DNA of 64,000 nt from JBFMDH01 sp044868105 (lineage in GTDB: Bacteria; Acidobacteriota; Blastocatellia; UBA7656). The translations under genes were made by a program, and so were the position numbers. This document shows positions 8,820-17,222 of this stretch, one piece after another. Numbering within the stretch: the first letter of the stretch is position 1; the number at the start of each line of letters is the position of its first letter. The stretch covers positions 1 to 64,000 of the forward strand of contig JBIOWC010000196.1 in NCBI GenBank assembly GCA_044868105.1. The letters are read 5' to 3'. The notes under the pieces were generated by a model. The model did no database searches, was not told the origin of the DNA, and was given only the letters and a program-made list of their open reading frames with translations.

Positions 8820-9263
8820 TCACAGTTCATCTATTGTGACAACGTCGAATTGTTGTTTGACTATGGCGACAAAAATCTCCGGCAAGTTAGCCGCATCGCC
8901 AGATAAGTTATCGCAGAAATACAGGCGGTCTTCTTCGATTGCCCGGTAGACATCAGGTTTTTTGCCATCTCGTTGATTTGCCAAATGCAGATTGTATAGG
9001 TTGCAGGCTGAATTGTAAGCAACCTGAAAGGGCAATTTCTTGACCCGCACCTCGGCCACTTTTAAATCCATCGCCGGGATGCGGATTTTGAATTCAAGGC
9101 CTATTTCACCTTTAAGAAAAACTGCATCTTGTGGAAAAGACCGAGAAAATTCTTCGCCAGAAAAGCCAATCACTAAACCATACCGTGTATTTTTAACATA
9201 CGAGGTATGCCATTTCGTACAGCCTTTACAATGTTTTTGGCTTGTAATGAATGGGTACAGCAC
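8820..9263 (-). CDS. Hypothetical protein
   Basis: 147 residues, probably from a GTG start. I do not recognise the family. Visible features are an HCKGC pair of cysteines near the N-terminus and an alternating beta-like pattern without a signal peptide. It ends 57 bases before the Rieske gene on the same strand and might be the first gene of that operon, though nothing in it suggests an enzyme. Confidence 0.5.
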   Translation of the reverse strand: MLYPFITSQKHCKGCTKWHTSYVKNTRYGLVIGFSGEEFSRSFPQDAVFLKGEIGLEFKIRIPAMDLKVAEVRVKKLPFQVAYNSACNLYNLHLANQRDGKKPDVYRAIEEDRLYFCDNLSGDAANLPEIFVAIVKQQFDVVTIDEL

Positions 9264-9381
9264 AGCTATTTTTTGAAATATCGTGAATTATCCGATTCAG
9301 AGTGATATGCGTTTTGAGGCATCTGAATTGCTCATGCCATTTATCATTCGAATAAACCAGATTGAGGTGGAGGAAAAAATA

Positions 9382-10020
9382 ATGACCAGAGCAAATCGCA
9401 TCATCGCTTTTTCTTTAGTTGCTGCCATTTTATTAACTGGCTTTGCAATCGGACGTTTCACGCAATCGGCCAGCACCAGCGCGGCCGATGAAACAACCCC
9501 GGTCACGAGTACCGTACAACCCACGAATGAAACGACAACCTCTGAGGCGTCAACCCCTGCGGCGACAACCAAGGAACGCGATTTTTATTTAAGCGATTTC
9601 AAGGTCGGATACACGGATGGCTATAACGCGGGCGTGTCAGGTCAAAACGCGGCGGTGCCGGAAACCTCGCGTCCGGGTTACAACGACGGCTACAAAGAAG
9701 GCTACACCGATTCCCTACAAGCGCAGGCTAAAACCGAAACGCCAGGGGTTACGGTTGCGTCGCAAGCCGGCACCCGAGAACGAGTGGTCTATCGCACGGT
9801 TGACCGCCCGGTCTATCGCACCGTGTCGCGTCCGGTCTATGTCACGCCGCGTAAGCGAGGTTCCAAATTAAAAACCGCGCTGACGATTGCGGCGCCAGCG
9901 GCAATTGGCGCAGGTATCGGGGCTATATTTGGTGGTAAAAAAGGCGCCGGTATTGGGGCGCTGCTCGGCGGCGGCGGCGGCGCGATTTACCATTTAAGGA
10001 AGAATCGTTATCGCGATTAA
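9382..10020 (+). CDS. Membrane-anchored glycine-zipper protein
   Basis: 212 residues from the ATG at 9382, which has a strong GGTGGAGG eight bases upstream; an in-frame ATG at 9283 would add a non-hydrophobic leader and is less likely. One N-terminal membrane helix is followed by a Thr/Ser-rich linker, two DGYxxG-type repeats (YTDGYNAG, YNDGYKEGYTDS), a basic stretch with VYRTVDRPVYRTVSRPVY, and a C-terminal glycine-zipper (GAGIGAIFGGKKGAGIGALL). Glycine zippers insert in or pack against membranes; this is likely an envelope protein. Role unknown. A strong terminator follows. Confidence 0.75.
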   Translation: MTRANRIIAFSLVAAILLTGFAIGRFTQSASTSAADETTPVTSTVQPTNETTTSEASTPAATTKERDFYLSDFKVGYTDGYNAGVSGQNAAVPETSRPGYNDGYKEGYTDSLQAQAKTETPGVTVASQAGTRERVVYRTVDRPVYRTVSRPVYVTPRKRGSKLKTALTIAAPAAIGAGIGAIFGGKKGAGIGALLGGGGGAIYHLRKNRYRD

Positions 10021-10050
10021 TCGCTTGTGTGAATAAGTTCGGTTGAGATG

Positions 10051-10079
10051 AAAAGCTCGGGTGCATCCGAGCTTTTTTT
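10051..10079 (+). terminator. Rho-independent terminator
   Basis: A 10-bp perfect stem (AAAAGCTCGG / CCGAGCTTTT) with a six-base loop GTGCAT runs into a T tract. It ends the glycine-zipper gene. Confidence 0.9.
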
Positions 10080-10204
10080 ATCTCCGCACCTCACTTACAA
10101 AGAATAATTGCTCATCAGCTTTTAATCTTTTGCCTTACCCTCAAGCTTGTGTGTTATGATGCAAACAAACAAAGTTAAAGCTGCCAGTAGAGGTGGGGAA
10201 GCTT

Positions 10205-11491
10205 ATGTCACACGGCAGAAAGTTCAGACAGAGTAGGCGGATTCCTGAAACCGAGCGTTTCTTGTTCGAGCAAAAGTTGACCGGTCGTTATTCACGCACT
10301 CTTGACCGCACGGATGTCATCAACTTGATCAGAGGCGGTGAAGACACGCATCTGGAATTTAAGATTCGCCTGGTCAATACCGAAAAAATTACTGCTGAGA
10401 TTGTCGCCATGGCAAATTCCGGCGGCGGCGCCATGATGTTCGGCGTCAACGACCAGCGCCGCATCGAAGGCCTGGACGACCCCGAATACGTCGAAGACCA
10501 ACTCATCGAAATATGCCGCAATCAAATTAAACCCGCGCTTTTGCCGCGCATTGATAAAGTCTTTTTCGATAACGGCGACCGCATTGTTGTCTTGCAGGTT
10601 GATGACCGTCGCGCTCCGCACGCAACCCCCGACAATCGCTATTTTGTTCGGGTTGGCTCCACCAAACGCGAAGCCGCTGCCGATGAAATCGCTGCCCTGT
10701 TTGCCAAATCGCGTATCCTTGGATACGAAGATTCGCCGCAGGTTCAAGTTGCGGTTGAAGAGATTGATGAAGCATTGGTGTGGAGTTACTTGCGCGACCT
10801 GGAGGGTGAACTGTTCCGCGAACCTGCGGGTTTTCCGACCGCCCAAGCCCTGCATGATTTATATCTGGCAAAAGAGTACGCTGGCGGCATTAGACCAACC
10901 CTGGCGGGCGTGTTGCTCTTTGGTCGCAGTGCCGCTGTACAAAAGGCGGCTCCGCAAAGCGCCATCTATTTAACGCGCTATTCGGGTACCACGCTCGATT
11001 CGCCGGTGGTTGAAAAGAGTGAAGCCTCGGGCAATTTGAGCGTCATGTTTGACCGCGCCCTGGCCTTCATCAAGCGCTATATTGATGTTTGGGATGCAAA
11101 ACCACCGAAGTCCCAGAACGGGCAACCAGAGCCGATTTCAGCCCGCGCTAACTATTCGCGCGAAGTAATCATTGAAGCATTGACCAATCTTTTGGTGCAT
11201 CGGGATTATTCGATGATGAATTCGCCTTCGCGTATTCTGGTATTCGATGACCGCATCGAACTCATCAATGCCCGGCGAACCAATGGACTGACCCGTAAAT
11301 CCGTCGAATATGGTGTGACGGCGCAACCTAATCCGCGCCTTCATCATATCTTCACAGAAGCTGAATACGGGTGCGTATCCTCGCTTCGCGGGATTCCGGC
11401 TTTACGCCGCGCACACTTCGCATTTGCCAAACGCGAGCCGCGCATTTCGCTTCTCAATGACGAATTTCGTTTGGAACTCAACGGAGTTTGA
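10205..11491 (+). CDS. AlbA_2 (Schlafen-like) DNA-binding / ATP-binding regulator-type protein
   Basis: 428 residues from the ATG at 10205, which has GAGGTGGGG upstream; a GTG at 10193 overlaps that site. The N-terminal domain matches AlbA_2: LEFKIRL at the start, then EIVAMANSGGGAMMFGVND. The C-terminal part has NYSREVIIEALTNLLVHRDY, the ATP-binding half found in COG2865-type proteins. Known members are predicted transcription regulators or defence-linked proteins; Schlafen proteins cut RNA. No helicase or toxin is linked here. It is followed three bases later by a ComEA-like gene, probably co-transcribed. Confidence 0.8.
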   Translation: MSHGRKFRQSRRIPETERFLFEQKLTGRYSRTLDRTDVINLIRGGEDTHLEFKIRLVNTEKITAEIVAMANSGGGAMMFGVNDQRRIEGLDDPEYVEDQLIEICRNQIKPALLPRIDKVFFDNGDRIVVLQVDDRRAPHATPDNRYFVRVGSTKREAAADEIAALFAKSRILGYEDSPQVQVAVEEIDEALVWSYLRDLEGELFREPAGFPTAQALHDLYLAKEYAGGIRPTLAGVLLFGRSAAVQKAAPQSAIYLTRYSGTTLDSPVVEKSEASGNLSVMFDRALAFIKRYIDVWDAKPPKSQNGQPEPISARANYSREVIIEALTNLLVHRDYSMMNSPSRILVFDDRIELINARRTNGLTRKSVEYGVTAQPNPRLHHIFTEAEYGCVSSLRGIPALRRAHFAFAKREPRISLLNDEFRLELNGV

Positions 11492-11494
11492 ACC

Positions 11495-11800
11495 ATGCGA
11501 TGGCGAGGTTTTATATGCCTGGCATTTTTATTTGTCGCTTGCCATCAACCGGCGCAAATGCAATCTGTACACCAACCACCGACAACGAATCGAGAAGCCG
11601 CGCAACCCTGTGTGAATTTGAATGTGGCAAGTCTTGAAGAATTAAAAGCGTTGCCGGAAATTGGTGACGCGCTCGCCGCCCGCATCATTGATTACCGCGA
11701 ACGTCACGGCAATTTTCGCCGCCCGCAAGAGGTCATCATTATCGAAGGCTTTACTGAAAAGAAATACCGTACGATTGCTGACCGCCTTTGCGTTGAATGA
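11495..11800 (+). CDS. ComEA-like helix-hairpin-helix DNA-binding protein, exported
   Basis: 101 residues. A short hydrophobic N-terminus ends in FVAC, a weak lipobox, so the protein may be a lipoprotein. The rest is a single helix-hairpin-helix unit: LNVASLEELKALPEIGDALA, then a closing YRTIADRLCV. Known role: ComEA binds incoming DNA in the periplasm during competence, but many ComEA-like HhH proteins have no tested role. It starts three bases after the AlbA_2 stop. Confidence 0.75.
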   Translation: MRWRGFICLAFLFVACHQPAQMQSVHQPPTTNREAAQPCVNLNVASLEELKALPEIGDALAARIIDYRERHGNFRRPQEVIIIEGFTEKKYRTIADRLCVE

Positions 11801-11816
11801 ATAACCGGTTCAATCC

Positions 11817-12047
11817 TTAATTCATCGAACAGGAGCCGGCGCCACGCGGATCGCCGCAACTGCCGCAAGGCGCCACTGACATTTCGCGTTGAACGGAACC
11901 CGCGCCTTTACTGACCGCAGCAAAAACCGAGAGTTGTTTTTCAAGTTTTGCGCTCTTGCATTGCGGGCATTCAACCTTTGTTGACTCGCGAACCAGGAGT
12001 TCAAAATGATTTTTACAGCTTTGACAAACGTACTCGAAAATCGGCAT
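11817..12047 (-). CDS. FmdB-family zinc ribbon protein
   Basis: 76 residues starting MPIFEYVCQSC, the hallmark of the FmdB/CxxC_CxxC_SSSS family. Two CxxC pairs (CQSC and CPQC) form the zinc ribbon. The tail is rich in Cys and Gly (CGSCGDPRGAGSC) and may bind more metal. The family was named for a regulator of formamidase expression, but its general role is not known. It converges on the ComEA-like gene with 16 bases between. Confidence 0.85.
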   Translation of the reverse strand: MPIFEYVCQSCKNHFELLVRESTKVECPQCKSAKLEKQLSVFAAVSKGAGSVQREMSVAPCGSCGDPRGAGSCSMN

Positions 12048-12391
12048 TCGATTTCACTCCTAAAAAGATTTTGTTGAGGGGAAACATAATCTACGCCGAG
12101 TGCACCAGGCAAGGTATTTCGCTACTCCATCGGTAAGCCCATTCTTCAATCAGCGTCGCACAGGTTTCGGTAAGCAGAGGAAACCCTGTATCAAAGAAAA
12201 AGTTTAACTTCCGAGTCGGCGGAAAGAGCAGATAGGGCAGCAAAAAAATCCGGTTAATTCATCTTCTCCGCCTCATTCGAGGTTAATTCCTTTGTTGGCA
12301 GCTTGCTTTCTTGACGAGACTGTAAAGACCGCCATCCCAATCACTGCTCACTCGCAATTCATTAATCGGTGCGCTAAAGTAACTGCACGTG
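12048..12391. other. Divergent spacer with possible gene remnant
   Basis: The spacer lies between the divergent FmdB and asparaginase genes, so it must hold both promoters. On the minus strand two adjoining open stretches look protein-like though they have no start: one around 12383-12283 (SSDWDGGLYSLVKKAS) and one around 12255-12091 (TETCATLIEEWAYRW). They lie in different frames and are split by stops. This could be the ghost of a lost gene; it could also be chance. Confidence 0.3.
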
Positions 12392-13504
12392 ATGAGCAAC
12401 ACCAACCCACCCAATCCGATCTTAGTTGAAATCCGGCGCGGGGCAATTGTTGAAGCCGTGCATCGCGGCGCCATTGTCGCGCTTGAACCTGACGGCAACC
12501 TCATTGCGGCGCTTGGCAACATTGATTTAATGACTTCAACGCGCTCGGCAATTAAACCGATTCAGGCAATCCCTTTTATCACCAGCGGCGCGGCTGACCG
12601 CTTCAACGTCACCGGACGTGAACTCGCTGTGGTTTGCGCTTCGCATGACGGCGAACCTTTTCACACCGAAACCGTCGCGTCCTTACTTGATAAAATCGGG
12701 CTGAATGAAAGCGATTTGCGATGTGGCGCGCATCCGCCCTATCACGAAGCAACCGCCAGGCAACTTGAGCGCGACGGCATAAAGTTCACCCAGCTTCACA
12801 ACAACTGTTCAGGCAAACACGCGGGAATGCTGGCAACCTGCGTACATCGCGGGTTATCTACGGATGATTACACGGCAAAAGAGCATTCCGTTCAGCAGGA
12901 AATCATTGCTATCTTCAAGCGCCTTGCGGGGCTGGATGAACCTATCGCCATCGCAGTTGACGGTTGCAGTGCGCCGACCTTCGGGGTGCCGCTTCGTTCA
13001 CTCGCGCTCGCATTTGCGCGGCTCGTTGAAGCTTCGGCCAACCACAACCGCGTAGATGAAAGCGGCTCCGGTAGCCAGTTTCAAGTTGAGCACCTATCGC
13101 CACAACTCGCCGAAACGGCGCGCCGTGTGATGTACGCCATTGCCGCCAGACGAATTGTGGCAGCGATAACCGCGCATCCTGAAATGGTCGCTGGCAGCAC
13201 CCGGCTCGACACCGATTTAATGCGTGTGGCGCGCGGTTCATTGATTTGCAAAGTCGGCGCCGAGGCGGTCTATTGCCTAGGCGTTTTGCCCTGCGCAACC
13301 TATCCGCGCGGCCTGGGCATTGCCATCAAGATGGATGACGGCGCCTATAGAGGGATGAATCCCACGATTATCGAAACCCTTGCGCAACTCGAGGTTTTCG
13401 ACAAAGCGCAGCAAGCGGAATTAACTGGCTATCATCAACCAACGGTGACGAATCACCGCGGCTTGAGAGTCGGCGAGATTCGCGCGGTATTTGAATTGAG
13501 ATAG
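12392..13504 (+). CDS. L-asparaginase II family protein (rhizobial type)
   Basis: 370 residues from the ATG at 12392 (a GTG lies just before it). Family signatures: RGAIVEAVHRGAIVAL at the start, STRSAIKPIQ, CASHDGEPFH, and NNCSGKHAGML near the middle. Known reaction: L-asparagine to L-aspartate and ammonia, by the thermolabile Rhizobium etli type, unrelated to the E. coli asparaginases. No signal peptide, so it is cytosolic. The stop codon TAG is formed by the left edge of the dispersed hairpin element at 13502. The aminotransferase gene follows on the same strand. Confidence 0.9.
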   Translation: MSNTNPPNPILVEIRRGAIVEAVHRGAIVALEPDGNLIAALGNIDLMTSTRSAIKPIQAIPFITSGAADRFNVTGRELAVVCASHDGEPFHTETVASLLDKIGLNESDLRCGAHPPYHEATARQLERDGIKFTQLHNNCSGKHAGMLATCVHRGLSTDDYTAKEHSVQQEIIAIFKRLAGLDEPIAIAVDGCSAPTFGVPLRSLALAFARLVEASANHNRVDESGSGSQFQVEHLSPQLAETARRVMYAIAARRIVAAITAHPEMVAGSTRLDTDLMRVARGSLICKVGAEAVYCLGVLPCATYPRGLGIAIKMDDGAYRGMNPTIIETLAQLEVFDKAQQAELTGYHQPTVTNHRGLRVGEIRAVFELR

Positions 13505-13640
13505 GGGATAGGATTTAGGACGTAGGGTTTGGAGTTAGGCATTGTATGTTGCCTTGCAACAGGCTCCAGAAGCCAATTACAAGGTAATAGTTTCGCACTC
13601 TACATCCGGAATCCTACCTCCTAAATCCTAAATCCTAATT
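13502..13640. repeat. Dispersed TAGGA-armed hairpin element, copy A
   Basis: The left arm carries TAGGATTTAGGA (13509-13520) and the right arm its exact complement (13619-13630). The core at 13558-13580 reads AACAGGCTCCAG then AAGCCAATTAC. A second copy with the same core lies at 29927-30115. The first TAG of this copy is the stop codon of the asparaginase gene, and the other end stops 10 bases before the aminotransferase ATG. Confidence 0.75.
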
Positions 13641-13650
13641 TCTGACGATT

Positions 13651-14775
13651 ATGAATCAAGAAATTCGTTCCCTCTTTCCGGTTACGGAAAAATTTATCTA
13701 CTTCAATCACGCGGCGGTTTGCCCGCTGTCCACTCGTGCGCGCGATGCGATGACCTGGTTGGTTGATGATGTCACCATCAATGGCTCGTTCCATTTTTTC
13801 GATTGGTGCGACAGGTATGAAGCGGTCAGGGCGCAAGCGGCGCGACTGGTAAACGCTAACCCGAGCGAGATGGCCTTCATGAAAAACACTTCCGACGGGC
13901 TTTCGACTGTAGCCAACGGCCTCCCTTGGCGCGCCGGCGATAATGTCATCACCACGAATGTTGATTTTCCGTCAAATGTCTATCCCTGGATGCGCTTGCA
14001 ACAAGAACAAGGCATTGAGATGAGAATGGTCGCTGAACGCGACGGACGTATTGATGCCGATGACGTCATTTCAATGATTGATGAACGTACGCGCATCGTG
14101 AGCCTCAGTTGGGTGCAATTTTCGAGCGGTTTTCGCGCTGACCTTGCGACCATCGGTAAAGCTTGTCGCGCGCGCGACGCGATTTTTATGATTGATGCGA
14201 TTCAAGGACTCGGCGCGCTTAAACTGGATGTTGCGCGCGATTATGTAGATGCGTTTGCTGCCGACGCGCACAAGTATTTGCTGGGTCCCGAAGGGGTGGC
14301 ATTGTTCTACGTTTCCGAACGCATCCTTGAGCGCATCAAACCTACGGTTGTCGGTTGGATGTCGGTCAATGATTTCACCAATCATCTGGATTACCGATTG
14401 AGTTACCGCCCCGGAGCGCTCAGATACGAATGTGGCACGGTCAATACCGTAGGCATTTACGGATTGGGCGCCGCAATTGACCTGTTTTTAGAGGTCGGCT
14501 TAGAAAAGATTGAAGAACATATTTTGGATTTAAGCGATTATCTTGCCGGACGATTAGAAGAGAAAGGCTATCGCGTTTATGGTTCGCGCAAGCACTCCGA
14601 GATTTCGGCAATCGTGACCTGCACGCATGAACGTTACACCCCAAAAGCGCTTTATCAACGGCTTCATGAAAAGAACATCATTACGGCGCCGCGGGTCGGA
14701 CGGCTGAGAATTTCGCCACACTTTTATAACACCCGCGAAGAGATTGACGCCTTGATTGAGGCGTTGCCAGAGTAA
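13651..14775 (+). CDS. PLP-dependent aminotransferase, class V
   Basis: 374 residues with the class V fold: an N-terminal YFNHAAVCPLS start and the PLP lysine in DAHKYLLGPEG. Known relatives include cysteine desulfurases, isopenicillin N epimerase-like proteins and kynureninase-like enzymes. The absence of the flexible cysteine loop with a conserved Cys near the C-terminus speaks against a true cysteine desulfurase. It follows asparaginase but is separated by the hairpin element. Substrate unknown. Confidence 0.8.
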   Translation: MNQEIRSLFPVTEKFIYFNHAAVCPLSTRARDAMTWLVDDVTINGSFHFFDWCDRYEAVRAQAARLVNANPSEMAFMKNTSDGLSTVANGLPWRAGDNVITTNVDFPSNVYPWMRLQQEQGIEMRMVAERDGRIDADDVISMIDERTRIVSLSWVQFSSGFRADLATIGKACRARDAIFMIDAIQGLGALKLDVARDYVDAFAADAHKYLLGPEGVALFYVSERILERIKPTVVGWMSVNDFTNHLDYRLSYRPGALRYECGTVNTVGIYGLGAAIDLFLEVGLEKIEEHILDLSDYLAGRLEEKGYRVYGSRKHSEISAIVTCTHERYTPKALYQRLHEKNIITAPRVGRLRISPHFYNTREEIDALIEALPE

Positions 14776-14873
14776 GTTTACAAAATCCGAAATTATTGGA
14801 ATTTCCCCTCTGGTTCACAACGGCATTGCCGGAAATTAAACAATCAAGTTTCCCGGCCTCCGCGCTCACCTTC

Positions 14874-14888
14874 TATAATGCTGGGGTG
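14874..14888 (+). promoter_or_regulatory. Possible -10 box giving a leaderless start
   Basis: TATAAT at 14874-14879 ends seven bases before the GTG at 14886, so transcription would begin on or next to the start codon. I see no good -35 box. GGGG just before the GTG could instead be a ribosome site. Confidence 0.35.
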
Positions 14889-15734
14889 AGCCATAAACAC
14901 AAGCCTGAGCATTTAGTGCAGTTCAACGTCATCAACCCGAAATCCGTGCTCAATCCTTCGAGTATGGGTGGCTTTACGCTGAACCCATACGTCAGTTGCA
15001 CAGTTGGCTGTTCCTACTGTTATGTACCGCATATGCGCCACAAACAATTGGAGACCAGAAAATGGGGGGCCTATGTTGACATTAAAGAGGGCGCTGTGGA
15101 ATTGCTCGACCGTCAACTTGCGCGGTTGCGAAAGCCGACGACGATCTTTATGTCAACGGCGACCGATCCGTATCAGCCGGTTGAAGCGCGCTACGAGATT
15201 ACGCGGCGCATGCTGGAAGTCTTCCGACGCCATCCGCAACATGCTTTGTATATTCTTACTAAACAAGCGCTGGTTGAGCGCGACGTTGATCTGCTCAGAC
15301 AACTGCCGCGCGTCGCCGTCGGCATGAGTATAGCGGTTATGGATGATCGCCTGGCACAACTGATTGAGCCGTGGGCTCCGATTACCAGTGACCGCCTTGC
15401 GCTCATCAAACGTTTATCCGGGCAGGGCATTCCAACTTATCTGCTCTGGGCACCTGCGATTGTACCCGTCGCCCTGAGCGAGACGTTTATTCGCTCGGCG
15501 GTTGAAGCAATTGTTGCAAGTGGCGCCGGCGCTTTGTCCATCGACACCATGAATTATCGTTCCAGCCAATCAGCGGGGCTGTTTCGCAGGTTGAGACGTG
15601 AGGGACATGTGGCCGCCAACAAAGCCCAGACCCTCAGGATTCGCGCTGAGGCTGATCGCCGGGAGTTGGGTCGCCGGCTTGCGCTGGTTGAACCTGCGAC
15701 AATCGAGGAAATGGCTCCCTTGTTGCCTTTCTAA
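14886..15734 (+). CDS. SPL-type radical SAM protein
   Basis: About 282 residues from the GTG at 14886; a TTG at 14796 would add 30 residues unlike the family. The radical SAM cluster motif is CTVGCSYC (CxxxCxxC) followed by YVP, as in the spore photoproduct lyase-like (Rv2578c/SPL) group. Further signatures are STATDPYQPVE and LTKQALVERD. Known chemistry: a [4Fe-4S] cluster cuts S-adenosylmethionine to a radical; in true SPL this repairs thymine dimers. Non-sporulating bacteria carry many such proteins of untested function. Confidence 0.8.
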   Translation: MSHKHKPEHLVQFNVINPKSVLNPSSMGGFTLNPYVSCTVGCSYCYVPHMRHKQLETRKWGAYVDIKEGAVELLDRQLARLRKPTTIFMSTATDPYQPVEARYEITRRMLEVFRRHPQHALYILTKQALVERDVDLLRQLPRVAVGMSIAVMDDRLAQLIEPWAPITSDRLALIKRLSGQGIPTYLLWAPAIVPVALSETFIRSAVEAIVASGAGALSIDTMNYRSSQSAGLFRRLRREGHVAANKAQTLRIRAEADRRELGRRLALVEPATIEEMAPLLPF

Positions 15735-15841
15735 AGGCTCAGGTTCATCAGGTGAGCTGATTATTTGAAATTTAATAGTATTCTAATTTTGTGTTGCCGA
15801 ATCGATTTGCTGTTCTATAAAGTTTTAGGACAAATCAAGGT

Positions 15842-16186
15842 ATGGGAGAAAATTCGACAAATCTTGCTGCCGAGCTTACCGTCTTCCACCAAGACGAAGG
15901 CGACTACACGAGCCGCACCATATACATCTCCGTCGATGGCAAGAAAATCGCCAGCGTAAAATCGGGAGCTTCCGTCACCGTGGAGATCACGCCGGGTAAG
16001 CACATTCTTCAAGCGGACAATACTTTCACGAAGAAGCGAGAACCCTTTGAAGCGCATCCCGGTGAAAAACTGCGTTATGTGACCCGCAATCGTATCGGCT
16101 TCGGCTCATCGCTAATCAGCATTCTCGGCGCGGGACCGGTCTACCTCATTTTGCAGAGAGAAGCCGAAGCGGCAAGCTCAAATTAG
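15842..16186 (+). CDS. Small beta-rich protein with C-terminal hydrophobic segment, function unknown
   Basis: 114 residues. The first two thirds look like a single PEGA-like beta-sandwich: IYISVDGKKIASVKSG, then VEITPGKHILQAD. The C-terminus has a hydrophobic stretch (SLISILGAGPVYLILQ) that may anchor it. No signal peptide. It lies between the radical SAM gene and the AraC regulator. I do not recognise a specific family. Confidence 0.6.
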   Translation: MGENSTNLAAELTVFHQDEGDYTSRTIYISVDGKKIASVKSGASVTVEITPGKHILQADNTFTKKREPFEAHPGEKLRYVTRNRIGFGSSLISILGAGPVYLILQREAEAASSN

Positions 16187-16276
16187 CACCACACAGGATT
16201 AGGACACTAACCTAATGCTACTTGCCCGGCTCAAGGCACTTTGATAGAACAGGATTATTTTGAGCTTATTTTTATT

Positions 16277-17071
16277 ATGTTTGTTTTAGGTAAGGGAAAA
16301 TCCACAGGTAAAATCGTCAATAGTCTGAGTGATGATGGAGTCATCATAAGCACGACACATTATTCGGTTGAAGAGTGTAACCAGGGACTGCATTACCATG
16401 AAAATCCGCACCTCTGTTTCCTATTTCAAGGCGAAGATATAGAGAGCCGCAATAATCTTTCCTATCGGCGAAAAACCGGAGACATTTACTTTTATTATGC
16501 CGGAGAGACGCACGCTTCGATTTCCCGTACAGGTATTTCAAAAAATACCAATATTGAATTTGGAGAAACTTTTCTAAAGAAATATGAGGTTTCAGAATCC
16601 CAGATTGCCAGGGCGATAAAAGACAATTTAGATGCCAGGTTCCTCATCTTAAAAATGCAGCAGGAAATGTTAATTGGCGACCGTTGCAGCCGCCTCACGA
16701 TTCAGATGCTTTTACTCAATTTAATTCACGATGCAAATCCCACCTCTAACCAATCGCCTCCGAAATGGGTACAACGATTAGCTGAGTTGCTCGATGAGAA
16801 ATGGAACCAACAAGTCACCTTACATGAACTTTCAATGGCGACCGAAGTGCACCCGGTAACCATTTCAAAATACTTCAGAAAGTACTTTTCCTGTACCTTA
16901 GGAGAATACCTGCGAAAACTAAAGATTGATAAAAGTATTTCATTAATTAAAAACACACGTATGTCACTTACCGAAATTGCTCTTTATTGCGGCTTTGCCG
17001 ACCAAAGCCATTTCACCAGAAATTTCAAGCACCTGACCGGCTTTTCGCCCAAAGAATTCCGCAATATCTAA
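16277..17071 (+). CDS. AraC-family transcriptional regulator
   Basis: About 264 residues from the ATG at 16277; a TTG at 16241 is an alternative. The N-terminal half is a cupin-like sensing domain (GLHYHENPHLCFLFQG). The C-terminal half has two helix-turn-helix units: VTLHELSMATEVHPVTISKY and TEIALYCGFADQSHFTRNF, ending in the family signature TGFSPKEFR. Known role: binds direct-repeat operators and activates nearby genes in response to a small ligand. The adjoining serine hydrolase, 150 bases away on the same strand, is the best candidate target. Confidence 0.9.
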   Translation: MFVLGKGKSTGKIVNSLSDDGVIISTTHYSVEECNQGLHYHENPHLCFLFQGEDIESRNNLSYRRKTGDIYFYYAGETHASISRTGISKNTNIEFGETFLKKYEVSESQIARAIKDNLDARFLILKMQQEMLIGDRCSRLTIQMLLLNLIHDANPTSNQSPPKWVQRLAELLDEKWNQQVTLHELSMATEVHPVTISKYFRKYFSCTLGEYLRKLKIDKSISLIKNTRMSLTEIALYCGFADQSHFTRNFKHLTGFSPKEFRNI

Positions 17072-17222
17072 ATTCCGCAGCTCGCTAATCTCATTCTATT
17101 TTTTCCCAGTTCCTGCCCTATACTTGCTCTCAAAGCCTGGCCTGATAATGGGCTGCTGCCGTTCTGCAGCGCAGGTTACCATTGCAGAACTGGCTCATAA
17201 AATATTTTGGGAAGCAAGTTGT

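Noticed and set aside
13651..14775. Cysteine desulfurase (NifS/IscS/SufS)
   Set aside because: No conserved catalytic Cys loop near the C-terminus and no Fe-S assembly genes nearby.
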